A DNA stretch of 37,628 bases from Chryseobacterium sp. VAUSW3 (GTDB lineage: Bacteria > Bacteroidota > Bacteroidia > Flavobacteriales > Weeksellaceae): NCBI RefSeq assembly GCF_002205795.1, contig NZ_NIUY01000005.1:1-37628 (forward strand), read 5' to 3'. The notes under the pieces were generated by a model. The model was not told the origin of the DNA, did not search any database, and was given only the letters and a program-made list of their open reading frames with translations. The translations under genes were made by a program, and so were the position numbers. This document shows, one piece after another, positions 32,912 to 37,628 of this stretch; position 1 is the first letter of the stretch; the number at the start of each line of letters is the position of its first letter.

Positions 32912-34144
32912 ATGAAAAAATATATCACCCTAATTTTTGCGGTCTCTGTCTTGTTGACAGGATGCAAAAAAGAATCAGAAGTCACTGAAACCAAAGAAGC
33001 AACTGCAGTAGAGAAGCCCGATGAGCACGAAGATCCTAATGTGGCACATTTCACCGAAGAACAGATAAAAACTGTAGGCATCCAGATGGGCAGTATCGAA
33101 AGTAAGGAGCTTTCCAATACCATCAAGGTGAGCGGTATGCTAACCGTGCCGAATCAGAATAAGGCATTTGTCACGCCCTCATACAGCGGTATAGTGCGCT
33201 CATTGTATGTCCAGCCTGGAAGTTATGTGTCGCGGGGAAAAGTTATAGCAACGATATCAAATCCCGATTTAATCGTGATGCAGCAGCAGCTGCAGCAGGT
33301 GAATGGCCAAATCAGGATGGCAGAGCTGGAGGTAACGCGTGCCCAGCAGCTTTATAAAGGAAATGCCGCACCGTTAAAGAAATTTCAGCAGGCACAGACA
33401 GATCTTGCAACATTACGAAGCCAGCGCTCCGGACTGCAGAAACAGCTAGGCAGCATCGGTGCAGCTCAGGGTTACAGTTCGTCCCTTGCGGTGCGCGCGC
33501 CCATCAGCGGAACGGTAAGTAAAGTGATTGCGCAAATCGGGAGTAATGTAGACATGGCTTCGCCAATTGCCGAAATTGTAAGCAACTCAGCCCTGCATTT
33601 AGATATCTATGTATATGAAAAAGACTTGGGTAAAGTACAGCCGGGACAAACCATTCATTTTACACTTACCAACAGTCCAGGTAAAGAGTATGATGCAAAA
33701 ATAACTTCAATTGGTACAGCCTTTGAAGGAGAAAGCAAAACGGTTCCTGTTCACGCACAGGTCATAGGGGACCGCGTGGGTCTCATTGATGGCATGAATG
33801 TAACCGCCGTTATCAGTCTGGATAACCAAACTGCAGCCTCGGTTCCTACGGACGCCATAGTTAATGATAAGGGACAGGATTATATCTTTATTATGCAAGA
33901 TGATAAAAACGAAGAAGATCGGGGAAATGTACCGGAGTCAGGAGAAAAAAGCAATAAAAAAGAATCTGAGGAAAAGGAAGTACGATTTGAAAAAATTCCA
34001 GTGGCTAAGGGAGTTACCGATTTAGGTTATACTCAAATCACCCCTTTAAAACCAATTCCTGACAATGCCCAAATAGTAGTTAAAAATGCCTTCTTTATCT
34101 TGGCTAAAATGAATAATAAGGGAGAGGAAGGTCATGGACATTAA
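32912..34144 (+). CDS. czcB: CzcB-type periplasmic adaptor lipoprotein
   Basis: A 410-aa membrane-fusion protein. The lipobox LLTGC places the acylated Cys at residue 18. An acidic/His linker (EHEDPNVAHF) is followed by the adaptor domains: barrel-sandwich (about 70-105 and 185-225, VRAPISGTVSKV), a long helical hairpin (about 115-180) and a beta-barrel. An acidic-to-basic low-complexity insert lies near 331-355, and a Glu/His end GEEGHGH closes the protein, possibly for metal. It joins the CzcA pump to the CzcC-like channel. It lies 21 bases after the pump gene and 49 bases before the ATPase gene, so all are probably one operon. Confidence 0.85.
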   Translation: MKKYITLIFAVSVLLTGCKKESEVTETKEATAVEKPDEHEDPNVAHFTEEQIKTVGIQMGSIESKELSNTIKVSGMLTVPNQNKAFVTPSYSGIVRSLYVQPGSYVSRGKVIATISNPDLIVMQQQLQQVNGQIRMAELEVTRAQQLYKGNAAPLKKFQQAQTDLATLRSQRSGLQKQLGSIGAAQGYSSSLAVRAPISGTVSKVIAQIGSNVDMASPIAEIVSNSALHLDIYVYEKDLGKVQPGQTIHFTLTNSPGKEYDAKITSIGTAFEGESKTVPVHAQVIGDRVGLIDGMNVTAVISLDNQTAASVPTDAIVNDKGQDYIFIMQDDKNEEDRGNVPESGEKSNKKESEEKEVRFEKIPVAKGVTDLGYTQITPLKPIPDNAQIVVKNAFFILAKMNNKGEEGHGH

Positions 34145-34193
34145 GAAATAGTACGTCAAAATAAAAACTACAATACATTATTAAATATAACTT

Positions 34194-36296
34194 ATGTCAA
34201 ATAATAAATTACATATACATACCTACGACGAAAATGGCAATCAATTGTGCTGCACGCCGCAGGAAGGCAAGATATACAAAGATGCAGGCGCTAAAGTTCT
34301 GATCGAGGATAGCTGTTGCAGTATCACTGACAAAGCATATCGTTCCGCAAAAAAATCGCCGTCAGGGTCTAAGAAACTGAGCGAGGATGATGAACATACG
34401 GAGGATGATGGTCACGACCATTCAGCACAGGGGAAATCAACGTTTCAGCTGTTTCTGCCTGCAATTATTTCCTTCGTGATTTTGATGGTGGGATTAGCGA
34501 TGGATTATTTGATCCCTCAATCCTGGTTCAAGGATTGGGTACGGATTGGCTGGTATGCAGCAGCATATCTTCCGGTAGGTTTGCCGGTTCTTAAAGAAGC
34601 GTTTGAAAGTATCCGGAAAGGAGATGTGTTTTCGGAGTTTTTCCTCATGTCCATCGCCACTATTGGGGCTTTCGCCATTGGCGAATATCCGGAAGGGGTG
34701 GCAGTGATGCTGTTTTACTCCGTGGGGGAAGTATTCCAAACTTTGGCCGTTCAGCGGGCAAAAGGTAATATCGCTGAATTGTTAGATCAGCGTCCTGATG
34801 AAGTGACCATCTTAGTAGATAATCGCCCACAAACGGTAAAAGCTGCAGACGTCGCACTAGAATCGGTCATCCAGTTGAAACCGGGAGAAAAACTAGCTCT
34901 GGATGGAATTTTGATTTCAGACAGTGCGTCGTTCAATACTTCAGCACTTACTGGCGAAAGCAAACCGGATACAAAACAGAAAAATGATGCCGTCCTTGCA
35001 GGGATGATTAACCTGAATACTGTTGCGCAGGTAAAGGTCAATACCCTTTACAGTGATTCGAAACTTTCAAAGATTCTGGAATTGGTACAGAATGCTACGG
35101 CCCAGAAAGCACCCACTGAATTGTTCATCAGGAAATTTGCACGCATCTATACCCCAATTGTGGTGTTTCTCGCCGTGGCAATTTGTCTGGCACCGTATTT
35201 TTTTGTGGATGAATATATTTTCCGGGACTGGTTATACCGCGCCCTTATATTCCTGGTAATATCCTGTCCATGTGCATTAGTGATTAGTATTCCACTCGGA
35301 TACTTTGGTGGAATTGGTGCCGCAAGCAGAAATGGAATTTTATTTAAGGGTAGTAACTTTTTGGATGCGTTAGCAGAGGTGAAAAATGTGGTAATGGATA
35401 AAACCGGAACCATGACTGAAGGTGTTTTCAAAGTACAGACCGTAAATCTGAAACCGCAATTCGACCGGGAGTTAATTCTGAAATTAGTGAATGTAATCGA
35501 AAATTCATCCACCCATCCGGTGGCAACTGCAATTCATGAACACCTGGGTGAACCCGACCATACTGTTATTCTCGACAATGTAGAGGAAATAGCAGGACAT
35601 GGCTTGAAAGGATCATATCAGGGAAAAGAGTTGCTTGTAGGAAACTTTAAACTGATGGATAAATTCAATGTCCAATATGATGTAAATCCAAACGATATTG
35701 TAGAAACATTGATTGCCATTGCTTATGAAGGCAAATTTGCGGGATACCTTACCATTGCGGATAGCATCAAAGAAGACGCTGCCGAAACTGTACAGAAACT
35801 TCAAAGTTTAGGAGTAAAAGTTACCATGTTGAGCGGTGATAAAGCAACGGTGGTCAAAGCTGTCGCAGGAAAACTGGGCATACCTAATGCTTTTGGCGAT
35901 TTATTGCCGGAAGATAAAGTGAATAAAGTCAAAGAAATAAAAGCACGGAATGAAACGGTTGCATTTGTTGGCGACGGAGTCAACGATGCGCCGGTTGTAG
36001 CTTTAAGTGATGTTGGCATAGCGATGGGTGGCCTTGGGAGTGATGCCACCATTGAAACCGCTGATGTGGTAATTCAGGACGACAAACCTTCAAAAATCCC
36101 AATGGCCATTAATATTGGCAAGCAAACAAAAAAAATTGTTTGGCAGAACATCGCGTTGGCCTTTGGAGTAAAAGCAGTGGTGTTGGTATTAGGAGCAGGG
36201 GGGTTAGCCACGATGTGGGAAGCAGTCTTTGCAGATGTGGGCGTAGCATTGCTTGCCATACTAAATGCGGTAAGGATTCAGAAAATGAAATTTTAA
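34194..36296 (+). CDS. zntA: Zn/Cd/Pb-type P1B-2 ATPase (ZntA/CadA-like)
   Basis: A 700-aa metal ATPase. The N-terminus (about 1-85) has no HMA domain but carries paired Cys (QLCCTP, DSCCSI) and His/Asp clusters (DDEHTEDDGHDHS) that may bind zinc-like metals. It continues with TM segments, the CPC motif at 358-360 (SCPCALVISIPLG), DKTGT with catalytic Asp402, a HP locus (STHPVA) and GDGVNDAP. The CPC motif with this context fits Zn(II)/Cd(II)/Pb(II) exporters. It would move metal from cytoplasm to periplasm for onward export by the CzcA system encoded just upstream. A terminator follows directly at 36302. Confidence 0.9.
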   Translation: MSNNKLHIHTYDENGNQLCCTPQEGKIYKDAGAKVLIEDSCCSITDKAYRSAKKSPSGSKKLSEDDEHTEDDGHDHSAQGKSTFQLFLPAIISFVILMVGLAMDYLIPQSWFKDWVRIGWYAAAYLPVGLPVLKEAFESIRKGDVFSEFFLMSIATIGAFAIGEYPEGVAVMLFYSVGEVFQTLAVQRAKGNIAELLDQRPDEVTILVDNRPQTVKAADVALESVIQLKPGEKLALDGILISDSASFNTSALTGESKPDTKQKNDAVLAGMINLNTVAQVKVNTLYSDSKLSKILELVQNATAQKAPTELFIRKFARIYTPIVVFLAVAICLAPYFFVDEYIFRDWLYRALIFLVISCPCALVISIPLGYFGGIGAASRNGILFKGSNFLDALAEVKNVVMDKTGTMTEGVFKVQTVNLKPQFDRELILKLVNVIENSSTHPVATAIHEHLGEPDHTVILDNVEEIAGHGLKGSYQGKELLVGNFKLMDKFNVQYDVNPNDIVETLIAIAYEGKFAGYLTIADSIKEDAAETVQKLQSLGVKVTMLSGDKATVVKAVAGKLGIPNAFGDLLPEDKVNKVKEIKARNETVAFVGDGVNDAPVVALSDVGIAMGGLGSDATIETADVVIQDDKPSKIPMAINIGKQTKKIVWQNIALAFGVKAVVLVLGAGGLATMWEAVFADVGVALLAILNAVRIQKMKF

Positions 36297-36301
36297 ACAA
36301 A

Positions 36302-36323
36302 GCGGGCTTCGGTCCGTTTTTTT
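36302..36323 (+). terminator. Rho-independent terminator after the Zn/Cd ATPase gene
   Basis: GCGGGC (36302-36307) pairs with GTCCGT (36312-36317), with two G-U pairs, around a TTCG tetraloop, followed by a T run to 36323. It marks the end of the metal operon. Confidence 0.7.
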
Positions 36324-37226
36324 ATGGGAGATATTGTGCAAAAATAATGAGCCTCCAAAATATCCCCGCTGCCACAGCAAGTAACATAATGACAATTATA
36401 CGCACAGGCCAGCCGCTACAACGTTGCCCTCCATTCCGCACGCCTGTGCTGAGCCTGCCGAAGTGCTTCATTACGTGCAAACCAGCACCATAGTGCCTAT
36501 AATTGGAAATTATGTAAAATGCTTTCCTTTTGTCTGGGCGAAGCCCACACAAGCCACCGCCTTCCCGCCGCCAGGTCAGTTATAATTTAGAAGACTATTT
36601 TCCCAATCCACTGCGCTACCCGGCAAGTACGGTTCTAAAATAGCCATGTGCCTGCAGTCCATAGCCTGTAGCGAATTCAGGTTCTAAAAAGACAGGAAAG
36701 GCAACAGGCTATGCACTTCGGCACCGCGCACAGCAGTATTCCGGGCAACAAAAAAATGCGCCTGCCATCACTTTCCCTTTGCCCCCTTCCAGCACCATCA
36801 CGCATTTTTTTTATTGCCCTCCATACCGCTGTCTTTCCAGCCCCTTCAGTAATTGTTCATCGAAAGGGAGTTGCCGAAGCTTTCCCATGGTCCTCCAGCA
36901 CATAGCCGGCTTCCACTTCACGGACGTGCCCGGCCGTTCCGTTAAAGCCGTCTATACGCTTCCGTCACCGCGCACAGCAGTATGCCGGTATACCGGGATT
37001 TGTCTATTTTATTTCGGCTCCGGCACACCGTCATACAGCTGCCTTTTCCATCGCTTTTCCTTTCCTTGAAAGTCGGTTATAAAAGCAAATAATTCCCTAA
37101 TCGAAAACCCGAAAAACTCCCAGATCGAAGACTCGCTACAACAATTTGTCCCGTACCGTTAGTCAATAAACTGCTTTGTTTCAGCGGAAAAGTGTAGTGG
37201 CAGTTTATTCACTATCGTTACCGCGC

Positions 37227-37273
37227 ACAGCGGTATGCCGCTGCTGCGAGCACTCGCATCGGCATACCGCTGT
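37227..37273. repeat. Perfect 13-bp hairpin with nested hairpin in the loop
   Basis: ACAGCGGTATGCC (37227-37239) and GGCATACCGCTGT (37261-37273) are exact complements. The 21-base loop itself contains TGCGAG/CTCGCA. The same ACAGC-type core occurs in the direct repeats at 36724 and 36968. Confidence 0.7.
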
Positions 37274-37410
37274 CTTTCCCTCCGCTGAAGGGATTTAGTA
37301 AAATATCGCTTCGAATTCCCTGAGTTTTATAATAAACAAAACTCCTACTGCAACAATCGATAAACCCGGATAAGAAAAAATAAAAAAAAAGAAAGTAAAG
37401 GTATATCATC

Positions 37411-37521
37411 GGAAAAATGCCCTGACAATATCTTGCCCTGCCGGGTTTTTTGCAAAAAAGATGGCCGTGAAAAATGATACGGCAATCTTTTTTGCAAAAA
37501 AATATTGCATAGCATTTTTCC
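37411..37521. repeat. Nested 111-bp dyad near the right edge
   Basis: The inner arms TTTTTTGCAAAAAAGAT (extended to 37446-37468) and their complement (37479-37501) match at 22 of 23 positions around a 10-base loop. The outer pairs GGAAAAATGC (37411-37420)/GCATTTTTCC (37512-37521) and CAATAT (37426-37431)/ATATTG (37502-37507) enclose them. It could be a transfer or replication origin, a bidirectional terminator, or an element end. Confidence 0.65.
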
Positions 37522-37604
37522 TACAGAAGGGTAGAGCACTTTCTTTTTTTTCTTTTTTTCTTTTGAATAGTATTTAGAAGAGCAAATTTTTTAAAAAAAA
37601 AGTT

Positions 37605-37628
37605 ATGTTTACCAACAACGTAAGAGAA
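37605..37628 (+). CDS. Possible start of a gene running off the right edge
   Basis: An ATG at 37605 follows an A-rich leader typical of Bacteroidota starts and opens a frame MFTNNVRE that continues to the window end without a stop. Only eight codons are visible, so this is a weak call; no product can be named. Confidence 0.25.

Larger units (their letters stand above)
36324..37604. other. Long non-coding region rich in inverted repeats
   Basis: About 1.28 kb without a convincing gene. The frames present are short, Pro/Ser/Cys-biased and overlap repeats. Inverted repeats are at 36660-36669/36704-36713, 37160-37174/37200-37214, 37227-37239/37261-37273 and 37411-37521 (nested). A direct repeat beginning CCGCGCACAGC occurs at 36724, 36968 and 37221. 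It resembles a transfer-origin or regulatory zone of a mobile element, or the decayed end of the island. No function can be assigned. Confidence 0.5.

Noticed and set aside
36711..37069. Open frames in the right-hand non-coding zone
   Set aside because: They overlap one another and the repeats, have biased Pro/Ser/Phe content and no start signals; they look like chance frames.

Overview
The window reads as Bacteroidota DNA, most likely a flavobacterium of the Chryseobacterium/Kaistella/Elizabethkingia kind. The grounds are A-rich rather than Shine-Dalgarno leaders, TAnnTTTG-type -7 promoter boxes, VirE_N/VapE and arm-binding tyrosine recombinase proteins of Bacteroidota mobile elements, and metal-efflux architectures typical of that phylum. 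No rRNA, tRNA, CRISPR array or core housekeeping operon was seen. The whole window looks accessory: a gene-cassette array, an integrase/replication module, and about 27 kb of heavy-metal resistance genes. From position 3438 every recognised gene is on the + strand.

Region 1 (1-3204, AT-rich, genes on the minus strand): four small genes and one gene-less segment, separated by imperfect palindromes of about 130-195 bp. The palindromes look like integron attC sites. In each of five consecutive segments the 7-base box at one end is the exact reverse complement of the box at the other end, and boxes differ between segments, as cassette integration predicts. I read this as a cassette array of CALIN type (attC sites with no visible IntI). 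Region 2 (3205-9191): a tyrosine recombinase divergent from the array, an unrecognised 302-aa protein, a small excisionase-like HTH protein, and a VirE_N/VapE primase-helicase-like protein. Conspicuous dyads (GGGGAC palindromes, a 120-bp nested inverted repeat) lie between them. The region ends with the stub of an M48/YgjP-like peptidase.

Region 3 (9300-18470) is a probable copper/silver operon: a Cys-rich exported leader protein, two lipoproteins (Cys-cluster metal-binding, DUF3347), a CusA-type RND pump split into two ORFs, a TolC-like outer-membrane protein, two CusB-like adaptors each with a heavy-metal-binding domain, and a haem-binding-domain protein. Region 4 (18589-22241): an AraC regulator with a CxxC N-terminus, an HMA copper chaperone, a four-helix Cys-rich copper-storage-like protein, a stub of an MBL-fold RNA hydrolase plus an AAA ATPase, a MerTP mercury importer and a small Cys-rich protein. 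Region 5 (22280-27929): a DUF305 protein interrupted by an in-frame TGA, a CPH-type (P1B-3, CopB) ATPase, and a giant multicopper oxidase with three metal-binding repeats and a CopB-like barrel at its C-terminus. Region 6 (28130-36296): a second Cys-rich leader protein, a CzcA-CzcC fusion pump, a CzcB adaptor and a CPC-type Zn/Cd/Pb ATPase. Region 7 (36297-37628) is mostly non-coding and rich in hairpins; a new gene may begin at the right edge.

Together the genes could move copper/silver and zinc/cadmium from cytoplasm to periplasm (two P1B ATPases), oxidise or hold copper in the periplasm (multicopper oxidase, metal-binding repeats, chaperone, Csp-like store), and expel metal across the outer membrane (two RND tripartite pumps). 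The most intriguing signals are the cassette array, the paired exported Cys-rich proteins that share a WQPPKIG C-terminus (possible translational metal sensors of the CutF/CruR type) upstream of the two RND operons, and two unusual fusions: oxidase plus barrel, and pump plus outer-membrane channel with an apparent internal signal peptide.
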